From the NCBI GenBank assembly GCA_032622095.1, contig CP136066.1, forward strand, positions 168,030,664 to 168,094,663: 64,000 nt of DNA, given 5' to 3'. The DNA is from Siphonodentalium dalli. Taxonomy: Eukaryota; Mollusca; Scaphopoda; Gadilida; Siphonodentaliidae. Below the pieces are notes generated by a model, which saw nothing but the letters and a program-made list of their open reading frames with translations, was not told the origin of the DNA and ran no database searches. Positions 31,580 to 43,428 of the stretch are shown here, piece by piece. The translations under genes and the position numbers were made by a program. The first letter of the stretch is position 1; every line of letters begins with the position of its first letter.

Positions 31580-32950
31580 GCAACACAAGAGCACATTTAT
31601 AAAACCATTATAGTGAGTAATAACATCATTATAATCAGTCAATATATTTTAAATATGCTGTTGGGACATAGACATACTGTTATGAGAGGGTTCACGTCTC
31701 CCGGGGACAAAAATAGGGAGATGTCTCCCCAATTCGCCCTCTAGGCTGGTCTCTGATTCATGTGTAGTCTTTTCACATGCGTTTCCTGCTAAGGAATGTT
31801 ATACCTGATCGGAAACCTGTTTGGTACCTTCATACAACAATGTTTGTGAAAATTTTTGAATTTTCTAACTTTCTGTTACAGATACATTGATTATTTTACA
31901 TCCATCAGCTTTAATGCTACAATAAGGAGTATTTAATACTGCTGTATGTCATGATTTTATTATTGATTTTGATATTCAAATACAAGCATCAATGTTGGTC
32001 AAAAACTAGACATAGATAAGTTTTTTTTAATTTGGAACAAGAGTGTCTTTGTGTCATCTGGTACACAGTACAATCATATATTCAGTTTCAAAAAGATTTT
32101 GGCAGCTTTGTATTGTACATTACTCTTGATGTTATTTTGGTACATTTTACTTTGTTCGTCTAATTTTATGACATATTTTCCATCGCTTGGGAGCCTTTCA
32201 TTTTCTTGTTCAAAATGAACACTCTCCAAATTTCCAAGTTCCCTTATATAATGATATTACTTGAACGAATAGATCCTGATTGTACTCTATATCAGAGTGA
32301 ATATTTCTAACTAGCAGTTTTGTCATCGGAAAAAGAAACCTTCCAATTGATTTGAACTAAGCCTGGCAGATGTTACTCTGAAAACTCTTGTCTTTACTTT
32401 TTATTGAGTTTTGGTTTCAGTTCACGATATGGTTTTGTTGTAGATTTTCTTTCAACATTCCATATACATTTATTACATGACAATGAAATATTTTCGTGCT
32501 CTCGGCAGAATTTCTAACAAATGCCATGTGTACACCGATATATCAACGTAGTATTCAAATAAATGTAATATAATTGATAAATCCAAACACACTATACATG
32601 TATCTTGACAGATAACAATAAACATTGTATATTTCACTGAAATATTAAACTGAAAACAATCTAGTCAACTCCACTTTTAACATTTAAAAAATTTGTAGCG
32701 CGCCATTTTTCCTGAATAGGCAAGATTTTAACCCATCTAAAAGGCAAATTATGTACAGAAGTAACAATCCCACCATGTTGGGTATTATTGTAGTTAAATA
32801 AAATTGTTATACATATCTTTGCACAAGATCTTTATTTAAAAGTTCAGGCCCGGTTGAGAAGTCTGAAATCGGTCAAAGATAGTAGGAAAATTATTCCATT
32901 TATCCTCCAAAACCTTAAATAGTTTCACACAATGAATTCAGTCTCATAAA
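31580..32950. other. Gene-free AT-rich stretch
   Basis: No repeat family or gene recognised, apart from a small GTCTCCCGGGGAC patch near 31695. Confidence 0.4.
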
Positions 32951-32956
32951 TGTTAA

Positions 32957-33208
32957 CCCTTCCATGACTGGAGCTTCCTGAAATTTGCAAAAACCCTGTG
33001 CCATTGCATTCTTTTATATATGTGAGTCTCCCATATATAAGAGAATACATTGGCCTAACAATATTTACCTTGACCATGTAAGCCAGTGATTTCTCTTATA
33101 TACATGTACATGTATGTGAGGCTCCTTATTGGAGACTCGCATATAAGATAATGCACTGGCTCACGTCATCGTTAATGCTTCACCAGCGCAGCTCACGTCA
33201 TGAAAGGG
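32957..33208 (+). mobile_element. TTAA-flanked palindromic MITE
   Basis: TTAA|CCCTTCCATGACTGGAGC ... GCTCACGTCATGAAAGGG|TTAA (TTAA at 32953-32956 and 33209-33212). Contains two copies of the TGCATTCTCTTATATATG palindrome. piggyBac-like by the TTAA and CCCT ends. Confidence 0.8.
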
Positions 33209-33534
33209 TTAAGGGATTATGGTGGGTATAGATTGTCTAGGTAAACCCAGGCAAATTAATCTAAAAATATCTTTTTTCAGTCTAAGATATTACCCAACTC
33301 AGAAACTGGCATAAGTAAACCAAGACTAAGCTCACCTGCCATAGATAATGGGTAGCATTGAAATGTACTTGTAACCCAGTTTACAATGACCTATCAGTGA
33401 CGGGTGAATATTTCGAGCCCTGGTCTCTTAATTATTTACAGCTCAGAGAAATTTCACAAATTCCACACTTTGCTTGATCCTGGAATTAAATAAAAAAAAT
33501 ATATTTTCATTGTGTAGACATCTACTAAGCGTAA

Positions 33535-33787
33535 CCCTTTCAGGACGGGAGTGAGTTGGTGCAGCAATAAAAATTCTGTGTCTGCATTCTCTTATTTATG
33601 TGAGTCTCCCATAGGGAGCCTTACATACGTAAGAGAATGCACTGGCTTACAAGGTCAAAAATAAATATCGTTAGACCAATGTATTCTCTTATATATGTGA
33701 GGCTCCCCATGGGAGACTCGCCTGTATTAGAGAATGCATTGGCACCGGGTTTTCGCAAAATTTCAGGAAACTCCTGTCATGGAAGGG
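33535..33787 (+). mobile_element. TTAA-type palindromic MITE
   Basis: Left flank is GTAA (mutated TTAA) and right flank TTAA (33788-33791). Ends CCCTTTCAGGACGGGAGT and CTCCTGTCATGGAAGGG. Same palindrome inside. Confidence 0.75.
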
Positions 33788-34128
33788 TTAATAATAATAA
33801 ATTGATCAGTCCCTGACATTGAAACCGGGCCCTCATTTTAATATCAAATTTGCAGTTTACATGCTCAATTATTTTTAGGATTCAAGAGGTCTATATTCTT
33901 TGAAAAAGTAGAAAAGTTTGTATTTTTGACCTCGGAAGCCTGCTATTTTACCAACCGATTGGAGGATTCTTGTTGACATTATGCATATTGAACTTGTATC
34001 TCATTAATAGAGTATATAATAAATGTAGTAAAAGCAGCAGTCAGCTTTGTTTTCGCTCACTTGAGACCATGGTTCGTGTGGTAGCTTGCAAGAAAATTTG
34101 CCGATTCTCAAGAAAGTGGAAACTTTAA

Positions 34129-34472
34129 CCCTTCCATGACTCAAGCTTCCTGAAATTTTGTGAAAACCCTGTGCCAATGCATTCTCTTATATATGAGTCT
34201 CCCATTGTGTGCCTCGCATATATAACAGAATACATTGGTCTTACAATATTTACTTTGACCTTGTAGTATATGCAGCAGTCAGCTTTGTTTTAGCTCCTTG
34301 AGACCATGGTTTGCGCTGTCGCTTGCAAGAAAGTTAGCTGTTTCTAAAAAAAAAAACTCTTCCATGAGAGTACATGTATATGAGGCTCACTATTAGAGAA
34401 TCGCATATATAAGCGAATGCACTGGCACAGGATCAGCTATACTGCACCAGCGCAGCTCCCATCATGCAATGG
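34129..34472 (+). mobile_element. TTAA-flanked palindromic MITE
   Basis: TTAA at 34125-34128 and 34473-34476. Ends CCCTTCCATGACTCAAGC and GCTCCCATCATGCAATGG. Contains two TGCATTCTCTTATATATG-type palindromes and a repeated GTCAGCTTTGTTTT stretch shared with 34035-34080 just outside. Confidence 0.75.
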
Positions 34473-34533
34473 TTAATAAATTGGTCACCTGATGCCATTC
34501 ATAATATGAAAACCTGACACTCCAACCAACAGC

Positions 34534-34715
34534 CAGTTATGACGGGAGCTGCACTGGTGCAGCATTAGAGACCCTGTGCCAATGTTGTGGGCCGACAAAT
34601 TAAATTAAATATTGTTAGGCCAATACATTCTCTTATATATGGGAGATTCGCATATATAAGAGAATGTATTGGCAGTGTTTTCACAAAATTTCAGGAAGCT
34701 CCAGTCATGGAAGGG
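34534..34715 (+). mobile_element. TTAA-type palindromic MITE, left end lost
   Basis: Right end GGAAGCTCCAGTCATGGAAGG then G|TTAA (34716-34719). The left end lacks TTAACCC, starting at TATGACGGGAGCTGC. Confidence 0.65.
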
Positions 34716-34839
34716 TTAAATTGAATACATTTTTCTCGATAAATGAATAAAATGATCTTGAATCTAAAACGACAGTCTTTAAAATAACAATTGCCAAAGC
34801 ATTTAAATTCAAAATGTTCATAAACTCCTTAATTATCCC

Positions 34840-35430
34840 CTGCCAAATTTAAAATTTGCGGGGTATATAGTAATGGGGTTCCGTCCGTCCGTCCGTCCCG
34901 AATTTGTAAGAGTCATAACTTGAATAAATGTAAATGGATTTCAAAGATTTGTGGTATATGAGTTCACCTGACCATTGCCTAGAATGAGTTTGCAAGCCAG
35001 GTCTGGCCAGATATTTTTACCGGAGTTATTGGACTTTGTTTATTATTTTTGTCGAATTTACCAAATGGCAAATAGACGACATCCCAGGGCTCATTTCCAC
35101 AAATGTCAACGGATTTCAAAGATTTTTGGTATGTGAGTTCACATGACCAGTATCTAGAACGAGTTCGCAAACCAGGTCCGGCCGGATATTTTCAGCAGAG
35201 TTATTGGACTTGAAGTCACAGGGCTAATTTCCACGAATGTCAACGGGATTAAAAAGATTTTTGGTATATTCGTTCCCATGACCAGTACCTAAAATGGCTC
35301 GCATACTGAGAACGCAAACATTATTGAGAATGCACTTCCCCAACTGCACAATTCGGCGGGGGATACCGCCGTCTGCGACTGCTTGTTTTGATCCAATATC
35401 ATTTGGCAAACCACCAAGTTAATTTGGCAA
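34840..35430 (+). repeat. GCGGGGTATATAG repeat with (CCGT)n
   Basis: Starts CCCCTGCCAAATTTAAAATT-TGCGGGG (a hairpin), then (CCGT)n, then three drifting units with GATTTCAAAGATTTGTGGTA, AATGAGTTTGCAAGCCAGGT and GAGTTATTGGACTT. It ends near GGCGGGGGATACCGCCGTCT. A dispersed tandem-type element; no ORF is credible. Confidence 0.6.
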
Positions 35431-35507
35431 AACATATTTTCATTTTGCAAACTTGAATTTTGGGACAGCGTGGACCCTGCTTGAGACAGTCTTCAAAGAG
35501 TTCATAA

Positions 35508-35770
35508 CCCTCGTCCAGTGGTCCATCATCAACATTTTATGATGCAGGGGGTGCACTGGGGAAGCATTAAGGATCATGTGCCGTTGCATTTTCTTCTGTA
35601 TGCCAGTCTCCCATAGGTTGATCTGTATGGGAGAGAATGCACTGGCTAACGAGGTCAATTTAAATATTGTCCAACCATTGTCTTCTCTTGTATATTCGAG
35701 GCTCTATGGGAGAGAATGCATTGGTACAGTGGTTATCGAAAAAAATTCAGGAAGCTCCATCAATGGAGGG
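35508..35770 (+). mobile_element. TTAA-type palindromic MITE, degenerate
   Basis: Left flank ATAA, right flank TTAA (35771-35774). Interior GCACTGGGG ... GTGCCGTTGCATTTTCTT and GAGAATGCATTGG. Diverged member of the family. Confidence 0.6.
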
Positions 35771-35929
35771 TTAAAACATCTTTTCTTCCAGAACCTCAAG
35801 ACCATTCTCGACAACTGTGAATACATTCTGTCTTTCAGACAAAATGCCAAAGATCATGTATCTCTTCGCTCTACACTTTAGTATAGATATTGTGGTATAA
35901 TTTGATACTTTTGAGGACACCCAGTCAAC

Positions 35930-36395
35930 CGAGCCTGGATATAGTATATGACATTTGCAAAATGAGGTCCCCAGAGGGTGAATTATAATAAAGCTATCCC
36001 ACACAGCAGGCGTGCTTTCACCAAATTCACCTTCTGGGAACCTCATTCTGCTTAATCCTCAACTGCTATGGTAGAACTATGATCAGATTGAAGTCCCCCA
36101 GTTGAAGTTGGTGATGTTCATCCATTAGTCTCCTCGATATGCATTTTACCTTCTGCAAATTAGGGGATATAGAAACGGAGAAGGGAAAAAGTAACTGAAC
36201 AATGTTAATTTGAGACTATAGAAACTTCCCAGAAGATGAGGCCTAATCATGAGGTCCTCGGAGGGTGACATTGGTGATGCTAGCTCATTGTCCCCGGAGT
36301 GTGAATTTGGTGTTGCTATCCCGCTGTGTGGTATAGCGTCAGTAAATTCACCCTCCAGGGACCTCATTCTGCAAATGTCAGACACATATCCGGGA
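35930..36395 (+). mobile_element. CAAGCCTG-end palindromic MITE, full length
   Basis: Arms AAATGAGGTCCCCAGAGGGT and AGGGACCTCATTCTGCAAAT enclose the usual middle in the opposite orientation to 29815 (GGGATATAGAAACGGAGAAG). One arm holds an extra half-palindrome. Confidence 0.75.
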
Positions 36396-36399
36396 TTGG

Positions 36400-36990
36400 T
36401 CAACGGATAAAGACTGTTCCCTATCTTTTAAGTTGATAATAAACGCTCTTTATTGTTAATTATTGGAGCCAATTTAAGTCATTTGAGATCAACGGCTCCT
36501 ATCCCATGATCCTCCCGTGTCAATTTTCCCCACATATCTGATAATAAACGCTCTTCGTTGATCACCTATGTTAATATAATTTATTAGTCCCCCATTAAAA
36601 GTCATCTGAGGTTAAATGTGCCTTTTCACGATATTCCCCTGGTTAGGCTACCCCCTGAGTACCAATTTTCCGACATGGCATCTAAGTTGATGTTATTGCC
36701 ACTCTACGGATAAAGTTATCACTATCTTTTAAGTCAATACTAAACGCTCTTTATTGTCAATTATTAGTTCCTCTTTAAGTCAAATGAGGTCAAAGTACAT
36801 GTCTTTGCCAAGTTCCCCCAAATATCTTCTGAACTGACAATAAAGGGTCTTCATCGATCATATGTGTTAATATAATTGATTAGCCCTTTCCCCTTTGAAT
36901 CACATTAGGCAAAAGCATGATATACACCTGGCCAGGTGAACCATTGACCTACATATCGTCTCAGCTGATAAAGAACGCTCTGTGTTGCTC
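36400..36990. other. Gene-free stretch rich in AACGCTCTTTATTG
   Basis: Four spaced copies of the word (A)AACGCTCTT near 36442, 36546, 36743 and 36970, each followed by TAATTGATTAG/AATTATTAG-like phrases, spaced by about 100-230 bases. They look like decayed tandem units. No gene. Confidence 0.5.
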
Positions 36991-36991
36991 A

Positions 36992-37597
36992 TCTCATATA
37001 TATTTTGAAGACCTCTGTCTGTTTGTTTGTCATTTATACAAATCTACGATTCTCGACCGATCGGGACGAAACTTGGTACGTGTGTGTAGTTTGACCAGGC
37101 GGTGGACGTTGTCGTATTGGCGAGCCCGTGCGGCGCCCGATTCGCGCATGCGCAGACGAGATCTCGGAAACGGGTGGAGCTATCGACTTTGGTATGTGAA
37201 TGTTTCTTCCCCCGGATACGAATTTTATCGGGTCGCCGAGCCCGTGCGACGCCAGCTTCGCTCATGCGCAGACGAGATCTCGGAAACGGGTGGAGCTATC
37301 GACTTGACATTTGCTATGTGAATGTATCTTGCCCCGGATACGAATTTTATCGGATCGCCGAGCCCGTGCGACGCCAGCTTCGCGCATGCGCAGACCAGAT
37401 CTCGGAAACGGGTGGAGCTATCGACTTGAAATTTGGTATGTGAATGTATCTTGCCCTTGATACGAATTTTATCGGGTCGCCGAGCCCGTGCGACGCCAGC
37501 TTCGCGCATGCGCAGACCAGATCTCGGAAACGGGTGGAGCTATCGACTTGAAATTTGGTTTTTGAATAGCCCGGACAACGTCGGGCTCATCGGCTAG
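36992..37597 (+). mobile_element. Helitron-like element 1 of a tandem array
   Basis: Begins A|TCTCATATATATTTTGA and ends with a hairpin (CCCGGACAACGTCGGG) followed ten bases later by CTAG|T. TC start, GC hairpin and CTRR end with A/T flanks are Helitron hallmarks. The interior has (GTCT)n and four units of a ~122-bp repeat containing GAGATCTCGGAAACGGGTGG. No Rep/helicase. Confidence 0.7.
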
Positions 37598-38556
37598 TCT
37601 CATATATATTTTGAAGACCTCTTTTTGTCTGTCTGTCTGTCTGTCATTAATACAAATCTACGATTCTCGACCGATCGGGACGAAACTTGGTACGTGTGTG
37701 TAGTTTGACCAGGCGGTGGTCGTTGTCGTATTGGCGAGCCCATGCGACGCCCGTGCAGCGCATGCGCAGACGAGATCTCGGAAACGGGTGGAGCTATCGA
37801 CTTGAAATTTGGTATGTGAATGTATCTTGCCCCGAATACAAATTTTATCGGGTAGCTGAGCCCGTGCGACGCCAGCTTCGCGCATGCGCAGACGAGATCT
37901 CGGAAACGGGTGGAGCCATCGACTTGAAATTTGGTATGTGAATGTATCTTGCCCCGGATACGATTTTTTTTGGGTCGCCGAGTCCATGCGACGCCATCTT
38001 CGCGCATGCGCAGACCAGATCTTGGAAACGGGTGGAGCTATCGACTTGAAATTTGGTATGTGAATGTATCTTGCCCCGAATACGAATTTTATCGGGTCGC
38101 TGAGCCCGTGCGACGCCAGCTTCGCGCATGCGCAGACGAGATCCCCGAAACGGGTGGAGCAATCGACTTGAAATTTGGTATGTGAATGTAACGTGCCCCG
38201 GATACGAATTTTATCGGGTCGCCGAGCCCGTGCGACGCCCGTGCAGCGCGTGCGCAGACGAGATCTCGGAAACGGGTGGAGCTATCGACTTGAAATTTGG
38301 TATGTGAATGTATCTTGCCCCGGATACGAATTTTATCGGGTCGCCGAGCCCGTGCGACGCAAGCTTCGCGCATGCGCAGACCAGATCTTGGAAACGGGTG
38401 GAGCTATCGACTTGAAATTTGGTTAAATTAAAAAAATGTCATGTTTCTGAAACAAAGCCATGAGACGAATGCCGCAAGTGTCTCGGAACCTGTTGCAATT
38501 GCTTTTTCGAACAAAGCCATGGGACGAATGCCGCCAGTGGTGGGCTAACCTGCTAG
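37598..38556 (+). mobile_element. Helitron-like element 2 of a tandem array
   Basis: Starts TCTCATATATATTTTGAAGA, directly against the CTAG of element 1, and ends CCGCCAGTGGTGGG ... CTAG (38553-38556). The interior has (GTCT)n near 37625 and six units of the 122-bp repeat, with CATGCGCAGA at 37761, 37883, 38005, 38127, 38249 and 38371. Confidence 0.7.
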
Positions 38557-39386
38557 TCTACTATATATTTTGATACTTCCGTATTTATATATATGTATAT
38601 GTTTTATAGACTCGAAAACGGCTGGACCGATTGAGCCCAAACTTACTATCTAAGGGTAAAAATCCACGGACAGTGTCATCGCACCGCTTTTCAGAAGGTC
38701 CGAGCACCCATTCTCCCTTCCCCCTGTCACCGTCCTTGGCAGGGAATGGTTAACGCAATAACGCTCCTATATTTCCATATTTGGTTTTGTTAACATAATA
38801 ACGCTCTTTATTGCCTTAGGGTTCGCCTACGGCTGTTTGCGAGCTAATTTTCCATATTTCGTTTTGTTAACCGAATAACGCTCTGTATTGCCTTGTGTTT
38901 TCGCATACGGCTGTTTGCAAGCTTTCCGGAAATTATCTGTTCTCCGCATTCTGCGACGTGACGAGTGGTAAGTAATTAGCCAGGTGGGGATGTGGAGTCG
39001 AGATTGCTTTGTTAGCTCAATCGCTGCGCTCAACACGGGACGGGGAATACTTGAAACGGGTATCCGCAAATGACATTCGGCGATATTTCGGGCATCAGCA
39101 GCAACGTGAAATGTGTTATGTATGGTCAACTCAGGACGTGACATTGACCTTCAAACGGGTACCCGCAACTGATATTTCGGGCATCAGCATGCTGTCGGCG
39201 TGCCTGTACGGGGTTACCTTGAAAAACAAAAAATAATGGATCGACCAAATCCATGGGTCGAATCTCGCCAGTGGCGGGCTAATCTGCAAATCGGGTCCAA
39301 TTTTGCATGCGCCCGTGTCCATGCTCATATACGCTCATATAGTCATGTTTCTGACAAATACCGCCAGTGGCGGGCTAATCTGCTAG
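38557..39386 (+). mobile_element. Helitron-like element 3 of a tandem array
   Basis: Starts TCTACTATATATTTTGATAC and ends CCGCCAGTGGCGGGCTAATC-TGCTAG (39383-39386). The interior contains AACGCTCTTTATTGCC words and a second copy of GCCAGTGGCGGGCTAATCTG at 39270, so it may itself be composite. Confidence 0.65.
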
Positions 39387-40070
39387 TCTATCTATCTATC
39401 TATACTATATATTTTGAGACTTCGTATATATGTACTTCATAGAATCCAAAACGCGTGTAAAGATTGAGCTCAAACTTCCTATGTAAGTGTCAAATCCCAC
39501 CGACACGACCGTTCTCCAATCTCAAATCACCGCAAAGGCACGGCGGGGGTTAATCAAGTGATTATTTAATGAGCGTTTGTTTTTGACGCATCTCTATAAA
39601 GAGCGTCTGTTTCCCATTCAACGTTATTCGCATCTGCAGAGTTATACGGGAACGCAAACGTTATCGCTCGAAATTTATTCCCTGCGAGCACGGATGGCGC
39701 GCTTTGTTTTTACAGTATATACCTTTGGTATATACCGAAATCATCCCAGATAATCACGAATATAGCATCAGATTTCTCCCCAGATATACCGTTATAAAGC
39801 TACTGGAATCTGCCAATCTACGGGAAATTCCAGGGAATGCCGATTGAGCTCAAACTTGCTACCTACGGGAAGTGTCATATATATGAGTGTGTCCTTTATA
39901 GACTCTAACCGATTGAGCTCAAACTTGCTAAATAAGAAAATAGCCCCCAAGCCGTAAATATCAACAACAACGATATTGCTACCTACGGGGAGCAACGTTA
40001 TTAGCATCTGGGTACCCCCTCTCCCATACTCTCGGTCATTGGATCCGCCAGGCCCAGTTCCGTGTTTTTA
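39387..40070 (+). repeat. Start of a fourth Helitron-like element
   Basis: TCTATCTATC...ACTATATATTTTGAGACT follows the CTAG of element 3. GATTGAGCTCAAACTTGCTA recurs at 39841 and 39912. No closing hairpin plus CTRR found, so the end is unknown. Confidence 0.45.
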
Positions 40071-40324
40071 GTACCACGGGTAAAAAGTTCTGGATTCCCA
40101 TACATTGAGATTTAAATTGTTCATGAATTCCATATATGGAAATGCTACTCCAGAACTTTGATATGTAGCACTAAAACCACGGAACCGGGGCTGGATGAAT
40201 CTATGAAACAACGGAACGGAGCTGGATGAATCAAATATGGCCGCGACTGATATAAGTAAGTTTAATAAATCTCTGTCTGTTACCCAGTCCAATTGTTTTG
40301 TCGGTTTATCAAATGATCTCAATT

Positions 40325-41533
40325 GTTATGTTTACCCATACCATAGTTTGGTAAAAATAGTGTCGATGTCCGTATTGACCACTCGTTGTTCGTCCGTCCG
40401 TCCGTCGGTCTGTCCGTATATACTTTACGCATGCTGCGATAACTCAAACATTTTCTATCTGATCGGAACCGAATTTGGTAACTAAAAAAAAATTCTCTGA
40501 TCAGAACCAAATTTGGTATGTGAGTTTCTCTACCTAAAATACAGTTCGAGTTCGAATGTGGGTTTGATCAGATTGCTTTTAATGGAGTTATGGCCCTTTG
40601 ACATAGAATTCATGCATGCTTGGATAAATCAACCATTTTTTTTTATCTGATATGAACCAAATTTGGTATGTGAGTTTCTCAGCTCAAAATACAGATCGAG
40701 TTTGAATATGGGTCAGATCCTGTTTTTTATACCAGAGTTATGGCCCCTTTTTAACTAAGAATTAGAACAGATTTGAGATTTTTATGCTTACAATATATAA
40801 CCATAGCAGCTTACAATTAATGACCGGTAATATCAGTTAGCTCTAAAAGAGAGAGAGAGAGAGACAAGAGTAAACCTGTATTATTGGAATTATAGTTATT
40901 TTTAGTTATGTTCAGCACAGCAGTGAAAGGTGTAACCCATTCATGAATCAATGGATTCTCCCATTCAGTTCAAAAAGTATAAATTGGAATAGTCTACTGT
41001 TCATTTGGGGATATTCTCAGAATTTGAGCAGACAGATAACCGCATTTAGTAGCACTATTTTTATAAAGTTACACAGTCCTATAATGATATCTGATGCTCA
41101 CTGCTGCACATATAAAATGACTTTATAAGCCATCTGTTGTTTATTGCATTTCCATAGTGTGTGGACAGTGTTGGCCCAGGGTTTATAGAGTTAAAATTGT
41201 TAACCCTGGTCATAAATTTTATGCTTTTGTATATTTTTCATGTAATCATTCTCCTATTATATCCCCTTCACTTGTATGGTTTTTTGTAGTTAAAATGAAC
41301 CCTTCTCAACATTCCTGATACTTAGTAGAAATACCTTTCATCTGATATATCTCATTTTATTGAGATCTATGTAAATTTTGTATGTGAGTTTCTCAGCCCA
41401 AAATACAGATAGAGTTCGAATTTGGGTTTGATCCATTTTTTTTAAACGGAGTTATGGCTTATAGATTTTCATGTCCAAACTATCGCCAAGGTATGGGTTA
41501 AACATCTGCCGATCGGGATCGGCCTTTCGTTTA
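40325..41533 (+). repeat. GTTTACCCATACC element with (CCGT)n (copy 2)
   Basis: Same layout as 21228-22417: hairpin, (CCGT)n at 40390-40410, 'GAGTTATGGCC' units, then GGTATGGGTTAAACATCTGC and GCCGATCGGGATCGGC. A stretch of (GA)n sits at 40850-40862. Confidence 0.65.
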
Positions 41534-42118
41534 ATGATATTGTACTGCAATTACTGCCATACACCATTGTACAATTTATAATCGGCTAGCGAGGAACTTT
41601 AGATTCGGTGTAAATTCCAAGGATAGCGCATTGTGAATTATTCTCTAATATTGTGAATATACCAGGTCCTGATAGGGAGGGGGACACTTCTATCAGAAAA
41701 TCCCAGCCCTGATCGGGACCGCGGTGGAAATACATCTTAGATAGATAGATAGATGGATATATTTATTTGGTGCGATGTAAAACATAAAACAAAAGGTCCT
41801 ACAGTTTGAATGAACCATGAGATGTTACAGTTTAGATTCTATACAGCAGTTTTTTTTTAAACATAAGAGAAAATATCTAAACAGTGTCAAACGTTAATAT
41901 GAAAGGTTAATTTCAGTTTCGTTCATTAGATTTTGTTTAATAAAATATATTGATTTTTGAAGACGTGGTCTTTAAGATGTAATAAGACTCGTGCACCAAA
42001 TTAATCTCATACCATTGAAAAGTCTGACCCATAAATGGGCAGACTTATTTCCACAATGGTCCTCAGGTTAATAGATGTTATCTGCAAAACATTTCTAAAT
42101 TTCAAATGACCAAAAGTA

Positions 42119-43428
42119 TGGGAGGCACTTTTTACATTTATTATTTATTTGCGCTTAAGCGTAAATCATTTGCGCTTAAGCGTAAATCATTTGTGCTTAA
42201 GCGCAAATCATTTGCGATTAAGCGCAAATAGGTGTCTATCAATTTATTTGCGCTTAAGCGCAAATCATTTGTGCTTAAGCGTAAATCATTTGCGCTTAAG
42301 CGCAAATACCTAAGACTACCTTAATTCCCTCTGATTGTGAATGATGGAGTCCATCTCATAATATATTATTATGGGCCCATAGTAGTAGCCCCATACAGAC
42401 TCGAAAGTTGAAGAAAAAATATATTTCCATATGCATATCAGCATCTCTGTCCCTGGTGTCCCAAGAATTGGTGCCTCACTCCCAGAGCTCTAGTAAATTT
42501 GATTAAAGGGACATCTCCTGCACAGATATATACCATTTCCATGGCCATAAAAAGGGAATTAGGGGTTACTGGGGCTGAAGGGGTCACTCTCACCAAAAAA
42601 AGTGCTGAAGGGTACACAGGGTTTGAAAATGTGCTGAAGGGTACACAGGATTTGTGATCGGCACGAACACCATTACTTAAATTGTGTTTATGAAAGTCTG
42701 GCGCCCATTAGCAGTTTGTTTTCAGTACATTTTAATATTCATTGGAACGTAAAGATTTATTCTCTAACAGAAATTATGGCAGATACGAAAACTTAATGCC
42801 TTTAGAACGACATTTCAAACCCTGTGTACCCTTCAGCACATTTTGAAAATCCTGTGTACCCTTCAGCACTCTTTTTGGTGAGAGTGACCCCTTCAGCGTT
42901 ACTGGGGGCTTGCTTCCCTCATATGTTGTACTTGACTTGAAATAGGGGGAAAAAAACCTTTTCATATTATCAGCATCCCTGTCCCCAAGAATTTGTGTCT
43001 CCATCCCAGAGATTTAGTATATTTTATAAAAGAGACATATCCTGTACAGATCTATACCATTTCCATAGTCATAAAAGGTATCTAGGGGTTACTGGGGATT
43101 GCTTCCCTCATATGGTGGACCTATATAGACTTGAGTGATGTGTTTAGGCATGTACGTGCCATTTAAAATTAATTCAGCGGGGGATCAATGCATATTAATT
43201 TTTATTTGCGCTTAAGCGCAAATGATTTGCGCTTAAGCGTAAATGATTTGCGCTTAAGTGTAAATGATTTGCGCTTAAGCACAAATGATTTGTGCTTAAG
43301 CGTAAATGATTTACACTTAAACGAAAATATTTGCTTAAGCGCAAATGATAGAGGCTATTTGCGTTTAAGCGCAAATATTTGCGCTTAAGCGTAAATAAAT
43401 AATAAATGTGAAGTGGGCCTCCCATACA
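42119..43428 (+). mobile_element. CTTAAG-palindrome element, copy 1
   Basis: Begins ATGGGAGGCACTTTTTACAT then arrays of ATTTGCGCTTAAGCGCAAAT (42145-42310), and ends with a mirror array (43202-43398) and AATGTGAAGTGGGCCTCCCA. The unique middle (TGATTGTGAATGATGGAGTC, GTCCCTGGTGTCCCAAGAAT) is shared with 49324-50119. A 324-bp MITE has inserted at 42574. No coding capacity. Confidence 0.8.
42574..42897 (-). mobile_element. 324-bp MITE, 9-bp duplication (copy 2)
   Basis: Same length as 7438-7761 and in the reverse orientation. Flanked by GTTACTGGG (42565-42573 and 42898-42906). The paralogous position at 49681 reads GGGTTACTGGGGTTTGCTTC without the insert, so the duplication is proven by an empty site inside this window. 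Confidence 0.95.

Noticed and set aside
37102-38426. Overlapping ORFs of 84-135 codons on both strands.
   Set aside because: All arise from the GC-rich 122-bp tandem repeat, which is open in several frames at once; the peptides are repeat translations with no domain.
43188-43425. ORFs with repeated LRLSANDLRLS-like peptides.
   Set aside because: They come from the CTTAAG palindrome array; the peptide repeat only mirrors the DNA repeat.
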